Below are positions 35,197 through 43,335 of a DNA stretch of 64,000 nt, piece after piece (positions within the stretch are counted from its first letter, which is position 1; every line of letters begins with the position of its first letter). The stretch comes from Paraburkholderia heleia NBRC 101817 (GTDB lineage Bacteria; Pseudomonadota; Gammaproteobacteria; Burkholderiales; Burkholderiaceae). The notes beneath the pieces were generated by a model, which saw only the letters and a list, made by a program, of their open reading frames with translations, did not search any database and was not told the DNA's origin. Both the position numbers and the translations under genes were made by a program. The stretch is from positions 45,182 through 109,181 of the forward strand of contig NZ_BBJH01000036.1 of assembly GCF_000739775.1 (NCBI RefSeq), given 5' to 3'.

Positions 35197-35403
35197 ATTG
35201 GATCGAACGCAGCAGGAGGCGTTCAAAGGCCGCTCAGCGGGCTGCCGTGGTTCCGTGCGTGGGCCGGGCAGGCCACACGCGCTGCACCGCCTCTGAGGGC
35301 GCGCAACGCGCTCGTCGGGACCCTGCGCCGTTCCGCCATGGCGAACCTCTGCCGAAACGCCGCTGGAAGGTCATAATGTCGCCGTTCGAGCAAGGAGGCG
35401 AAA

Positions 35404-36171
35404 GTGGCAAACGTGGCGCAATCCCGGCAACCGGCGCAGTCCGGCAGACTCCCCCGCCTGTTCGTGTTTTCCGGTGCTGGGCTGTCAGCGGAAAGCGGCA
35501 TTTCGACGTTCCGCACCGGCGACGGCATCTGGTCGCACGCGAGCATCGACGAAGTCTGCAATTACCTCACGTGGCGCCGCAACCGGCCCGCGGTGTTCCG
35601 TTTCTACAACCAGCGTATCGCCGAATGCGGCGACGCGCGCCCGAACGCCGCCCACGAACGGCTCGCGAAGTGGCAGGACGCCTGGGGCACGGAGCGCGTG
35701 CATCTCGTCACGCAGAACATCGACGACATGCTCGAGCAGGCCGGCGCGCGCCAGGTGACGCATCTGCACGGCGACATGATTTCGCTTCTGTGCACCGACT
35801 GCGACTATCGCTTTCCAGCCTCCGGCCGCGCGCTCGATCCGCAAGCCGCTTGTCCGTCGTGCGGCCAGGTGGAGGGCGTCAAACCCGGCGTGGTGTTCTT
35901 CAACGAGGCCGCGCCCGAGTACGAGACGCTCTGGCGCATTCAGTGCGACATGTCGCCTGACGATCTCTTTATCGCCGTGGGGACGGCATTCGAGGTGGTC
36001 CCGCCCGAGCGGCTTCTGCCGTCTGCGCGTTGCGGACATTACGCGCGCAATTTCCTCGTCGATCCGGCGCCTCGGCGCACGGAATGCTTCGGCGTCGTCG
36101 AGGCCAAGCCCGCGACCATCGGTTTGCTCGATCTCGAGCCGACGATCGAGCGGATGATGGCGGGCGATTAG
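35404..36171 (+). CDS. Sir2-family NAD-dependent protein deacylase
   Basis: A 255-residue sirtuin that removes acyl groups from lysine using NAD. The NAD motif FSGAGLSAESGISTFR, the TQNIDDML block and the catalytic-His HLHGD are all present, and a zinc-binding ribbon appears as CTDCDYRF...CPSCG, two CxxC pairs. I read a GTG start at 35404 after AAGGAGG; there is no in-frame ATG close by. It resembles CobB/Sir2 of bacteria. Whether it removes acetyl or longer acyl groups cannot be told. The 278-base gap before it holds the glmS terminator and the likely promoter. Confidence 0.9.
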   Translation: MANVAQSRQPAQSGRLPRLFVFSGAGLSAESGISTFRTGDGIWSHASIDEVCNYLTWRRNRPAVFRFYNQRIAECGDARPNAAHERLAKWQDAWGTERVHLVTQNIDDMLEQAGARQVTHLHGDMISLLCTDCDYRFPASGRALDPQAACPSCGQVEGVKPGVVFFNEAAPEYETLWRIQCDMSPDDLFIAVGTAFEVVPPERLLPSARCGHYARNFLVDPAPRRTECFGVVEAKPATIGLLDLEPTIERMMAGD

Positions 36172-36202
36172 TTCCACGGTGTTCTCGCGCGATGCATTGA
36201 GC

Positions 36203-36236
36203 AAGGGCGTGCTTCCTCGGGAGGCACGCCCTTTTT
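36203..36236 (+). terminator. Rho-independent terminator after the sirtuin gene
   Basis: AAGGGCGTGC (36203-36212) and GCACGCCCTT (36224-36233) form a 10-base stem followed by TTTT. Confidence 0.9.
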
Positions 36237-36612
36237 CATGTGCGCATGCGCGCGATTAAACACAGCATGCAATGGCGTTGCGCGAATGCGCAGCACGCGA
36301 GCGCAGCGAGCGTCGCGATTTTCCCCATAGTCTTTTCAGTATTTATATTAATAAGTAATAACAGTTAACAAGTCCTGGCATTAACTGTGGACAACGCGAA
36401 AATTGCCTGATGGCTCATACCGATGCAAAACGGATAGCCATGCGGACAAAGCTTGTACGCGTTGCGAGCTGGCGGGATAACTTTTCGGACCGCAACGCCA
36501 GGTGCGTAGTTATCAAGAAGTGGTCCACAGGTCGTTCGCCGGGTCGTCCCCAGGTTGTCCAGAGGCGGGCGTGGATAACCTGGTTCGGCGCGGCGCCATC
36601 ACGCGTTATCCA
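36237..36612. other. Gene-free stretch with AT-rich patch and DnaA-box-like words
   Basis: No credible gene lies here. An AT-rich block (about 36335-36370) is followed by several words close to the DnaA box TTATCCACA: TTGTCCACA on (-) at 36386-36394, TGGTCCACA at 36521-36529, TTGTCCAGA at 36555-36563, and two convergent copies of TTATCCACG, (-) at 36570-36578 and (+) at 36606-36614. No replication genes are nearby, so it is not proposed as the chromosome origin; a DnaA-titration or accessory site is possible. Confidence 0.4.
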
Positions 36613-36650
36613 CGCGAAAAAAATGGCGTCGCTCTCGAGCGACGCCATTT
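36613..36650 (-). terminator. Rho-independent terminator after the EamA transporter
   Basis: A perfect 13-base stem (AAATGGCGTCGCT at 36621-36633 with AGCGACGCCATTT at 36638-36650, loop CTCG) is followed on the (-) strand by a T-run from the A-rich stretch at 36617-36623. It lies just downstream of the EamA gene stop. Confidence 0.9.
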
Positions 36651-36702
36651 ATCGAAACAGTGAAGAGCACGATATCAACGCGAGGGAAATCCTGGCGCGC
36701 GT

Positions 36703-37668
36703 TTATGCCGTTTCGGCAGGTTGCGTCGCGGCGCGCTGCTTCGCGAGCGTGCGCGCTTGCCAGGCCGGCAGAAGTTGGCAGGCGAGCAGGCCGGCGAGCA
36801 TGAGCGCGCAGCCCGCGAGTGCGCGCGGCATGAGCGTTTCGCCGAGTGCGACCCAGCCCGCGAGTGCGGCGAACACGCCTTCCATGCTGAAGATCACCGC
36901 GGCGTGCGCGGGCGCGGCGTCGCGCTGCGCGACGACCTGCAGCGTATAACCGATGCCCACCGAAAGCGCGCCGCCATACAGAATGGTGGGCGCGGCACGC
37001 GCGATGTCGGCCGCGCGCAGCGGTTCGCACGCGAGCCCGATCGCGAGGCACACTACGCCGCAGGCAACGAACTGCACGATCGACAGCGCGAGCGGATCGT
37101 GGCGCGGCGCGTAATGGCCCACGAGCATGACCTGGATCGAAATGACGAGCGCGCAGCCGAGCTGGTACCAGTCGCCGTACATCACCGAAAAGTGTTCGTT
37201 GATGCTGAGGAAGTAGAGCCCAACCGCAGCGAGCGCGGCGCCGAGCCATGTGCCGACGCCCGTGCGATGGCGCAGCAGCACGCCGAGCATCGGCACGATC
37301 ACGACGTAGAGCGAGCTGATGAAGCCGGCATTGGCGATCTTCGTGTAGCCGAGCCCGATCTGCTGAAGCGAGATGGCGACGGCCAGCACGAGGCCGAGCA
37401 CGGTGCCCGAGCGCAGCAGCGTGCCGTCGAACAGCGCTGGCGCCGCGGCGTTACCGCTGTCCGCGGCGCCGCGTTCGCTGGCGCCGCGGCGTGCAAGCAG
37501 AAAGACCGAGACGACGCCGGCGCCCAGCAGGAAGCGCAGGCCGGTGAACAGGAACGGGCCGATGGCGTCGAGGCTCAGTCGCTGGGCGACGAACGCCGAG
37601 CCCCAGATGAGGGCGGCGGTCAGCATCAGCAGATTGGCGCGCAGGTGGCGGCGGGTGGCGGATTGCAA
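36703..37668 (-). CDS. EamA/DMT-family transporter
   Basis: A DMT-superfamily membrane protein with about ten helices and two EamA repeats, the first starting ANLLMLTAALIWGSAFVAQRLSLDAIGP and the second around DRQLGC...LSVGIGYTLQVVAQRDA...SMEGVFAALAGWVALGE. Such proteins export or import small metabolites; the substrate is unknown. The start is uncertain: the frame is open to a TTG at 37761, but I prefer the TTG at 37668 (321 residues), which puts the first helix near the N-terminus as in relatives; the only nearby ATG is inside that helix. It is followed by a strong terminator at 36613-36650. Confidence 0.8.
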   Translation of the reverse strand: MQSATRRHLRANLLMLTAALIWGSAFVAQRLSLDAIGPFLFTGLRFLLGAGVVSVFLLARRGASERGAADSGNAAAPALFDGTLLRSGTVLGLVLAVAISLQQIGLGYTKIANAGFISSLYVVIVPMLGVLLRHRTGVGTWLGAALAAVGLYFLSINEHFSVMYGDWYQLGCALVISIQVMLVGHYAPRHDPLALSIVQFVACGVVCLAIGLACEPLRAADIARAAPTILYGGALSVGIGYTLQVVAQRDAAPAHAAVIFSMEGVFAALAGWVALGETLMPRALAGCALMLAGLLACQLLPAWQARTLAKQRAATQPAETA

Positions 37669-38103
37669 GCGGAGATCTCTTTTCGCGGGGAACGGGCGCG
37701 ACAGCGTTTTCGACGGTTGGCGCGCGGCGCGCGGTGGCCGGCCTGATGTCCTGTTGCGCAAGGGGCGGTTGCCCGCTTGGGTTGCCCTTTTTTCGCGATT
37801 GCATCTGAATCGGGTATCAATCTGGCCCGAATTCGCGCGAGGCAGGCCGATTCAGCGTATTACGTGAAAAAACAACGAACTTCCGGAAAACGAACGCGTA
37901 AATGCCGATCGTATCCGAATTGAAAGGGAATTGTCTCCCGGAAAATACACCCGGGCATTAGCGGATGACAAATGCCCTACGCTGCGTAATACTGCTTCGC
38001 GCGAAACGCCCGCCCAGATCGGCAAGCGGACCGTTTCGCGGTTTCACGCTGTCCTAATTCACAACGTGCCGGTCATTATTTGTCAGGTTTTGGGGAACAA
38101 CAG
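37669..38103. other. Intergenic region before the small exported protein gene
   Basis: A 435-base stretch that is richer in A+T than its surroundings over roughly 37790-38100. It includes an inverted repeat GGGCATT (37953-37959) with AATGCCC (37971-37977). It probably holds divergent promoters for the EamA transporter and the small exported protein. I see no further gene; the 5' part may encode an N-terminal extension of the EamA protein if a more upstream start is used. Confidence 0.5.
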
Positions 38104-38325
38104 ATGAAAAAGATTCTCGCCTCGCTTATCGCAGCATCGTTCGCACTGGTCACGGCTCACGCATTCGCCCAAGACGCTTCGGCTCCCGCTGCAACCGCAC
38201 CGGCAGCCAGCGCACCGGCCAAGGCCAAGAAGCAACACAAGCAACTCAAGCACCACGGCAAGCGCGCCGCTGTGTCGGAAGGCGCATCGGCCTCCGGTAC
38301 GGCGGACAAGGGCCAGGCTAACTAA
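38104..38325 (+). CDS. Small exported Ala/Lys/His-rich protein
   Basis: A 73-residue protein with a clear signal peptide (MKKILASLIAASFALVTAHAFAQ, cleavage near residue 23) and a mature part of about 50 residues: an Ala/Pro-rich linker with three APA-type repeats, then a basic KAKKQHKQLKHHGKRA core and a Ser/Ala/Gly tail. ATG 38104 follows GGGGA. It is probably a periplasmic or cell-surface small basic protein; no enzyme motif is visible. It has its own upstream region and a strong terminator at 38343-38373, so it is a single-gene unit. The function is unknown. Confidence 0.8.
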   Translation: MKKILASLIAASFALVTAHAFAQDASAPAATAPAASAPAKAKKQHKQLKHHGKRAAVSEGASASGTADKGQAN

Positions 38326-38342
38326 ACGCCCTTCAGCCGTAA

Positions 38343-38373
38343 AAAAGCCAGAGCGTCCGCTCTGGCTTTTTTT
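38343..38373. terminator. Bidirectional terminator
   Basis: AAAGCCAGAGC and GCTCTGGCTTT surround a GTCC loop, with A-run before and T-run after, so it can stop both the small exported gene (+) and the opposing small gene (-). Confidence 0.9.
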
Positions 38374-38398
38374 TTGCGCACTCGCGGCGGCTGTGTGC

Positions 38399-38683
38399 TC
38401 AGGACGCGTCGCGCGCGAGCCCAGCCTCCAGCAATTCCGCGAGCAGGCCATTCACCCCGCCTGGGTGGTCCTCGGCGCGGGCCTTCAGCTTCTCGACGAG
38501 ATCGGCGTTGAGCTTGCACGCGAAGGGCACGAGCCCTTGTGCCTGGTCCAGCTTGCGTTGTTCGCGGCGGTCCAGCGCCGGTTGCACCGAACCCTTGCCG
38601 AAACGCTCGGGCCCGCTCTTGTGCGTCGCTTGCATCAGTTTCAGTGCCTTGTTCTTCTCAAGGTCGGTTTTCTTCATGGCCAT
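38399..38683 (-). CDS. Small ribbon-helix-helix-like protein
   Basis: A 94-residue protein I do not recognise with confidence. From ATG 38683 (after CGGAGCAC) it begins MAMKKTDLEKNKALKLMQ and is rich in charged residues. The C-terminal part, GLVPFACKLNADLVEKLKARAEDHPGGVNGLLAELLEAGL, has the strand-helix-helix pattern of ribbon-helix-helix DNA-binding proteins: a hydrophobic/basic strand, then two amphipathic helices split by HPGG. A further in-frame ATG upstream lacks a ribosome-binding site. The role could be DNA binding; no partner toxin gene is adjacent, so an antitoxin role is not supported. Confidence 0.7.
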   Translation of the reverse strand: MAMKKTDLEKNKALKLMQATHKSGPERFGKGSVQPALDRREQRKLDQAQGLVPFACKLNADLVEKLKARAEDHPGGVNGLLAELLEAGLARDAS

Positions 38684-38798
38684 ATGTCGTGCTCCGTGTT
38701 GGGCGGTGGCGCGCATTGTACGCAAACGCCTGCGTGCGTCCATCGCGGCGATGTGCCTCTCGAACGCATTCAGCCGCATCGATCATCCGTGAATTCCG

Positions 38799-39617
38799 CT
38801 ACGCGCCGCCTCCGCGGTCTGGCCCCTCATGGCCGTTGCGCCGCTCGCGCCGGTTATGGGCCGCATGCGCTTCGTCCGCCGGGCTTGTGAGGCCGTCGAT
38901 CAGCGTGCGCATGCGCTGCCAGTGCGAGCCTTCCCAGAACACCCGCCGGCAGACGTCGCAGGTCACGAAGCGCGTCTGCCGGTCGTAGACGCCGGCGGGC
39001 ACACGCTCGCGCACCGCGGCGCGCTCGATCGGCCGCAGCGGCGCGTTGCACATGAGGCAGAGCCGGAACGGCCGCGCGCTCGACGCGAGATCGAGCCGCT
39101 CGAAAATCTCGTGAACCTGGGCGCGCGGCTTGAGCGCGCGCACGTAGCAGCCGTGCGTGATGCTGCGCCGCTTGAGCAGCTCGCGGTCGCGCGTGAGGAC
39201 GATGCGGTGCTCGGCGGCGGCGAGTGCCTCGATTTCGTCGTCGGGGAAATGGTTGTCGTAGAGCGTATCGAAACCGGCTAGCCGAAGGAGTTGCGCGAGG
39301 CCGCCCAGATGCGCGTCGGCGACGAAGCGCGGTTCACGCAGCGGCGTGTCGCGCACGCGCAGCAGCGGCCGGATGTCGAGCGCCTCGAACTTCGGGTAAA
39401 CGGCCACGCGGTCGCCGTCCGCGAGTGGATGATCGAAACCGGCCGATTCGCCATTCACGAGGATCAGCTCGACTTCCGTGTGCGGCACACCGAGCGCTTC
39501 GATCATGTGTTTCGCCGTGGCGTTGCGCGCGCAGGCGCAACTGAACGCACGCCGGCGCAGCGGCCGCGCAAGAAAGTCGTTCAGCTCCTCGTAGAAGCGG
39601 AAGGTGGCGGTGACCAT
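38799..39617 (-). CDS. Ub-Mut7-C family protein (ubiquitin-like + Mut7-C RNase-like domains)
   Basis: A 272-residue two-domain protein. Residues 1-85 have the beta-grasp ubiquitin-like layout seen before Mut7-C domains (ATFRFYEELNDFLARPLRRRAFSCACARNATAKHMIEALG...VNGESAGFDHPLADGDRVAVYP). The rest matches Mut7-C (Pfam PF01927), a PIN-like fold: FVADAHLGGLAQLLRLAGFDTLY, with Asp residues typical of the metal site, and VLTRDRELL. It ends in a zinc-ribbon of two CxxC pairs (CLMCN...CDVC). RNase activity is predicted for the family, not demonstrated here. The C-terminal tail is polar and variable. Confidence 0.87.
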   Translation of the reverse strand: MVTATFRFYEELNDFLARPLRRRAFSCACARNATAKHMIEALGVPHTEVELILVNGESAGFDHPLADGDRVAVYPKFEALDIRPLLRVRDTPLREPRFVADAHLGGLAQLLRLAGFDTLYDNHFPDDEIEALAAAEHRIVLTRDRELLKRRSITHGCYVRALKPRAQVHEIFERLDLASSARPFRLCLMCNAPLRPIERAAVRERVPAGVYDRQTRFVTCDVCRRVFWEGSHWQRMRTLIDGLTSPADEAHAAHNRRERRNGHEGPDRGGGA

Positions 39618-39755
39618 GCAAAGCAGTATCGCACCGCCCGCCAGCGCGCGCGTGCGTTCGCGCGGCGTGAGCGTCTGCCTGCAGCCCGGCCTGTCTTGTG
39701 CTGTACTGCACCTTTCCTCCGGGTTTCCCCTCGTTTTTCATGGAAGGAGCAGGCG

Positions 39756-40628
39756 ATGGACATCGGATTTATCGGTCTTGGCGAAATGGGCGGCGCGATG
39801 GTCGGCAATCTGCTGAAGGCGGGCCACACGGTGCGCGTGTGGAACCGCACGGCCGCGAAGGCGCAGGCGCTTGCCGACGCTGGCGCGCGCATCGTCGGCA
39901 CGCCGGGCGAGGCGTTCGCGGGCGACGCCGTGGTCTCGATGCTTGCCGACGACGCTGCGCTGCGCGAGGTCATCGACGCGACGTTGCTCGACCATGCGCC
40001 ACAAGGCCTCGTGCACGTGAACATGGCGACCATTTCCGTCGCACTGGCCGAAGCGCTTGCGCATGCCCATGCCGGGCGCGGCCTGCACTACGTGGCGGCG
40101 CCGGTGCTCGGGCGCCCGGACGCCGCGCAGGCGGCGAAACTCACGATCATGGCGGCAGGGGCGATCGAGGCGATCGATCGCGTGCAACCGCTGTTCGACG
40201 TGATCGGCCAGAAAACGTGGCGCGTGGGCACGGTGCCGCAGCAGGCGAACGTGATGAAACTCGCTGCGAACTTCATGCTGGCTGCGGCTGTCGAGTCGCT
40301 CGGCGAGGCCGCGGCGCTGCTCGACGGCTACGGCGTCGCGATGCGCGAGTTCCTCGACGTCGTGACGGGCGGACCGTTCCCGGGCCCGGTGTATGCGGGC
40401 TACGGCGGCATGATCGCGCAGCGGCGCTACGAGCCCGCGCTCTTCAAGGCGCGCCTCGGCCTGAAGGACGTGCGGCTCGCGCTGGCCGCGGCCGACGCCG
40501 CCGCGACGCCGATGCCGCTCGCGAGCGTGCTGCGCGACAGCCTGCTCGAAGCCGTGGCGCACGGCGACGGCGAGCGCGATTTCGCCGTGCTCGGCAAGGT
40601 GGCCGCGCGGCGCGCGGGCCGCGGCTGA
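39756..40628 (+). CDS. NAD(P)-dependent beta-hydroxyacid dehydrogenase
   Basis: A 290-residue member of the 3-hydroxyisobutyrate/6-phosphogluconate dehydrogenase family. The N-terminal NAD(P) motif is GFIGLGEMGGAMVGNLLKAGH; the catalytic lysine sits in QANVMKLAANFML; and the glycine-rich substrate region VTGGPFPGPVYAGYGG follows. An Asn/Arg pair in VWNRTAAKA after the first strand suggests NADPH preference. ATG 39756 follows AAGGAG. Likely substrates include small hydroxyacids or semialdehydes such as glyoxylate or succinic semialdehyde; none can be chosen from context. Confidence 0.9.
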   Translation: MDIGFIGLGEMGGAMVGNLLKAGHTVRVWNRTAAKAQALADAGARIVGTPGEAFAGDAVVSMLADDAALREVIDATLLDHAPQGLVHVNMATISVALAEALAHAHAGRGLHYVAAPVLGRPDAAQAAKLTIMAAGAIEAIDRVQPLFDVIGQKTWRVGTVPQQANVMKLAANFMLAAAVESLGEAAALLDGYGVAMREFLDVVTGGPFPGPVYAGYGGMIAQRRYEPALFKARLGLKDVRLALAAADAAATPMPLASVLRDSLLEAVAHGDGERDFAVLGKVAARRAGRG

Positions 40629-40892
40629 CGGGTCTGCGTGAAATGAAGGGGCGCAATGAGGCGCGGCGAACGTTCGCGGGCGTTTGGCGATCAAAATCTT
40701 CAGACGACCGCTCGGTGACGCACAAAGACCCAGCTGGCGGTTGAGCACAATATGACGCATCTCGACGGACGGCGGCCGGTTTTGCGGCGCCGCCCGCTAC
40801 GTGGGGACGGGGAACCGATGACGACGACAGGGCCCGCAACGGATCCACCGGGAACTCCGGTTGCAAGCCATTTCAGGGTAGGAGAACGGCGG

Positions 40893-41258
40893 ATGGAGAC
40901 GCGCATCCTGATCGCCGATAACGACGAAAAGTCGCTGGACGGGCTCAGCACCTTGCTGACCGATCTCGGTTACGGCGTATCGGTGGCCCGCACGCTCGGC
41001 GAGGCGCTCGATCTCGCCGCGCGCGGCGCGCCCGATGTGGCGATCGTGGCGCTTTCGCTCGCGCAGGACGAGCCCGCAACGATCGTGCGGCAATTGCGGG
41101 CGGTCGGCGGCGAGCGTGCGCCGCTCCTGATCGCGCTCGCCGGCTGGGGCGAATCGCGCCACCGCGACGAGGCGCTGGCAGCGGGCTTCGATGTGCATCT
41201 CGTGCGGCCGGTGGGGCTCGATCAGCTGATGTTCATCCTGTCGATGACAGGGCAATGA
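40893..41258 (+). CDS. Receiver-domain protein without its phosphorylation site
   Basis: A 121-residue stand-alone receiver (CheY-like) domain. Alignment by eye keeps the first acidic residue (Asp9 in ILIADND) but places Ala53 where the phosphoacceptor Asp should be (PDVAIVALSL), Ala83 for the Thr/Ser, and Arg105 for the conserved Lys (HLVRPVG). Such degenerate receivers usually act as unphosphorylated protein-binding or regulatory modules. I chose ATG 40893, after AGGAGA; ATG 40752 is also in frame and would add a basic, unstructured 47-residue tail. The stop precedes a terminator-like hairpin. Confidence 0.75.
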   Translation: METRILIADNDEKSLDGLSTLLTDLGYGVSVARTLGEALDLAARGAPDVAIVALSLAQDEPATIVRQLRAVGGERAPLLIALAGWGESRHRDEALAAGFDVHLVRPVGLDQLMFILSMTGQ

Positions 41259-41374
41259 CGAATGTGTTGTTGTGGCGCAACATTCAGGGTGCGCACTACT
41301 TTACATGTTGCATTGCATCACGCTAGTCGATATACTTCCTCTTGTCTCCTCCATGTCTCCTCTGATATGGATTC

Positions 41375-41403
41375 AGCCCGCCAATCATTGGCGGGCTTTT
41401 TTT
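41375..41403 (+). terminator. Rho-independent terminator after the receiver-domain gene
   Basis: AGCCCGCCAA (41375-41384) and TTGGCGGGCT (41388-41397) form a 10-base stem with a TCA loop and a long T-run. Confidence 0.92.
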
Positions 41404-41448
41404 CGTCTGGAGATTTTGCATCGGCGCAAGGCAGGCCCGGAGGGGCGA

Positions 41449-41480
41449 AAAAAAAACCGGCTCAGCGAGCCGGTTTTTTG
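41449..41480. terminator. Bidirectional terminator serving argC
   Basis: AACCGGCTC (41455-41463) and GAGCCGGTT (41467-41475) with flanking A- and T-runs. On the (-) strand it lies just after the argC stop. Confidence 0.9.
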
Positions 41481-41503
41481 TTTGCGCGGCAACTGCGCAT
41501 GCT

Positions 41504-42451
41504 TCAGGCATGCAGGCCGGTGTTTTCAGCCGTGCCAATCGCGAGATTCATGCACTGGATCGCCGCGCCCGAAGCGCCCTTGCCGAGGTTGTCGAGGCGC
41601 GCGACGGTGACGAACTGCTCGTCGTTGCCGAACACGAACAGGTCGACACGGTTCGTGTCGTTGTTCGCCTGAACGTCGAACATGCCGGCGTCGAGGTTTT
41701 CATCGGCATTGAAAGGCGCCACGCGCACGAATGGCTCGCCCGCGTAGTACTCGGCGAAGAGCGCCTGCACGTCCCGCGGTTTTGCGCCGCGCGTGAGCTG
41801 CTTCGGCGAAAAATAGGTCGTGACCGCGAGGCCCTTGTAGAACGGCCCGACAATCGGCGTGAACACCGGCGCCGACTTCAGGCCGCCGTGCACCGCCATT
41901 TCCGGCAAATGCTTGTGGGTGAGGCCGAGCGCGTACGGGCGCGGGCTCGCGAGCTTCGCGTTGCCGCCCGCTTCGTACTCCGCAATCATCTTCTTGCCGC
42001 CGCCGCTATAGCCAGTGAGCGAGTAGCTGTGCGCGGCGAAATCCGGCGCGACGAGGCCCGCTTCGACGAGCGGACGCATGGCGAGAATGAACGCCGAAGC
42101 GTGACAGCCGGGCACCGCGATGCGCTTCGACTTGCGCACCTTGTCGCGTTGGGCTTGGGTCAGCTCGGGCAGGCCGTAGGCCCAGTCGGCCTGGGTGCGA
42201 AACGCCGTGCTAGCGTCGATGAGGACGGTGCGGTCGTTTTCGACGAGCGAGGCCGATTCGCGCGAGGCGACATCGGGCAGGCACAGGAACGTTACGTCCG
42301 AAGCGTTGATGAGACGGCGGCGTTCCTCGACGTCCTTGCGCTTCGCGTCGTCGATACGCAGGATCTCGACGTCGGTGCGCGGCGACAGGTATTCAAAAAT
42401 CTTCAGGCCGGTTGTGCCTTCCTGTCCGTCGACAAAAACTTTCGTGCTCAT
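41504..42451 (-). CDS. argC: N-acetyl-gamma-glutamyl-phosphate reductase
   Basis: A 315-residue ArgC of the shorter type 2 class: reduces N-acetylglutamyl-phosphate to the semialdehyde with NADPH in arginine synthesis. The N-terminal FVDGQEGTTGLKIFEYL is the cofactor-binding region; the active-site cysteine is in VPGCHASAF, and LTGYSGGGKKMI and THKHLPEMAVHGGL are typical of this class. ATG 42451 is chosen; further upstream codons lack a site. It is not adjacent to other arg genes in this window. Two bidirectional hairpins follow its stop. Confidence 0.95.
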   Translation of the reverse strand: MSTKVFVDGQEGTTGLKIFEYLSPRTDVEILRIDDAKRKDVEERRRLINASDVTFLCLPDVASRESASLVENDRTVLIDASTAFRTQADWAYGLPELTQAQRDKVRKSKRIAVPGCHASAFILAMRPLVEAGLVAPDFAAHSYSLTGYSGGGKKMIAEYEAGGNAKLASPRPYALGLTHKHLPEMAVHGGLKSAPVFTPIVGPFYKGLAVTTYFSPKQLTRGAKPRDVQALFAEYYAGEPFVRVAPFNADENLDAGMFDVQANNDTNRVDLFVFGNDEQFVTVARLDNLGKGASGAAIQCMNLAIGTAENTGLHA

Positions 42452-42612
42452 CTCAGTCTCTCTGAACGCGGGGGGATTGCGGGGCGCCATCACCCAGGGC
42501 GGCGCTGGAACGGTATTTTAAGACGTCATACCGGCACACGTGTGAACGCGCCTGGAAAAAATCGGGGGCTTACCCGTGGCTCACCCCGGGGCAAGCCCAT
42601 AAGGCCGTGGGC

Positions 42613-43194
42613 TCAGGCGCTCGCCGCGCGGCCGGCCAGCCACCGGTCGGTGACGGCCGCAACGCGCACGCCGAAGGCGCGCGCCGTTTCGAGGTCGCCC
42701 GCAGGCGGCGCTTCTTCGGGCGTGGCGTCGGCCGGCGACTGCGCGAGCAGCCCGGTGAAGCCGCCCACGAAGTTCACGTCGTTGCGCGTGGCGGCCTTCG
42801 TGTTCGCGGGCAGCATGCCGGTGCCGGTCCAGACCATGCCATGCTGCATCGACAGCGTGACGAAATACTGGATGGTCGAAAACTTGTCGCCATTCATGGT
42901 CGCCGAGTTGGTGAAGCCGGCGGCGATCTTGTCCTTCCACTTTTGCGTGAACCACGCCTTCGAACTCGCGTCCGCGAACTTCTTGAAGTCGGCGGACGGC
43001 CCGCCCATGTAAGTGGGCGCGCCGAATACGATGGCGTCGGCGGCATCGAGCGCCGCCCAACCCGCATCGTCGATCTCGTTCACGGCGATCATCCTCGCGT
43101 CGGCGCCCGCGCCCTCGAGCCCCGCCAGGACGCTCTCCGCAAGCTTCTTCGTATGGCCGTAGCCGCTGTGATACGCAATGACGATCCGGGACAT
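42613..43194 (-). CDS. Flavodoxin/NADPH-dependent FMN reductase family protein
   Basis: A 193-residue flavodoxin-fold protein of the WrbA/quinone-reductase group. The FMN-phosphate loop is AYHSGYGHTKKLAESVLAGL, and the FGAPTYMGGPSADFKKFAD stretch matches the second FMN contact of the family. ATG 43194 is preceded by a GGAG site; an ATG four codons upstream lacks one. Such proteins reduce quinones or carry electrons; the precise role is not known. The upstream gap to the PEBP gene is small and holds no gene. Confidence 0.85.
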   Translation of the reverse strand: MSRIVIAYHSGYGHTKKLAESVLAGLEGAGADARMIAVNEIDDAGWAALDAADAIVFGAPTYMGGPSADFKKFADASSKAWFTQKWKDKIAAGFTNSATMNGDKFSTIQYFVTLSMQHGMVWTGTGMLPANTKAATRNDVNFVGGFTGLLAQSPADATPEEAPPAGDLETARAFGVRVAAVTDRWLAGRAASA

Positions 43195-43335
43195 GGACAA
43201 CTCCATTCAAGGGGGACGAGGCGCTGCGTCGCTACCCGCGCGTCGCAGCAACGGGACGCATCATCTTAAACTTTTCCGTGCTGCAGCATGCGCCGCGTGG
43301 CGCATCGGCAGCGAGCCGTGCGCAACCGCTCCCGG

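Noticed and set aside
36237..36612. Chromosome origin of replication
   Set aside because: There are DnaA-box-like words and an AT-rich patch, but no dnaA, dnaN, rpmH, parAB or repA gene and no classical box array; I keep it only as a weak lead.
36410..36949. A 179-codon + strand frame
   Set aside because: Its 3' half is antisense to the EamA transporter, it runs through a strong terminator, and it has no recognisable features.
38399..38683. Toxin-antitoxin module based on the ribbon-helix-helix-like protein
   Set aside because: No partner toxin gene overlaps or adjoins it on the same strand.
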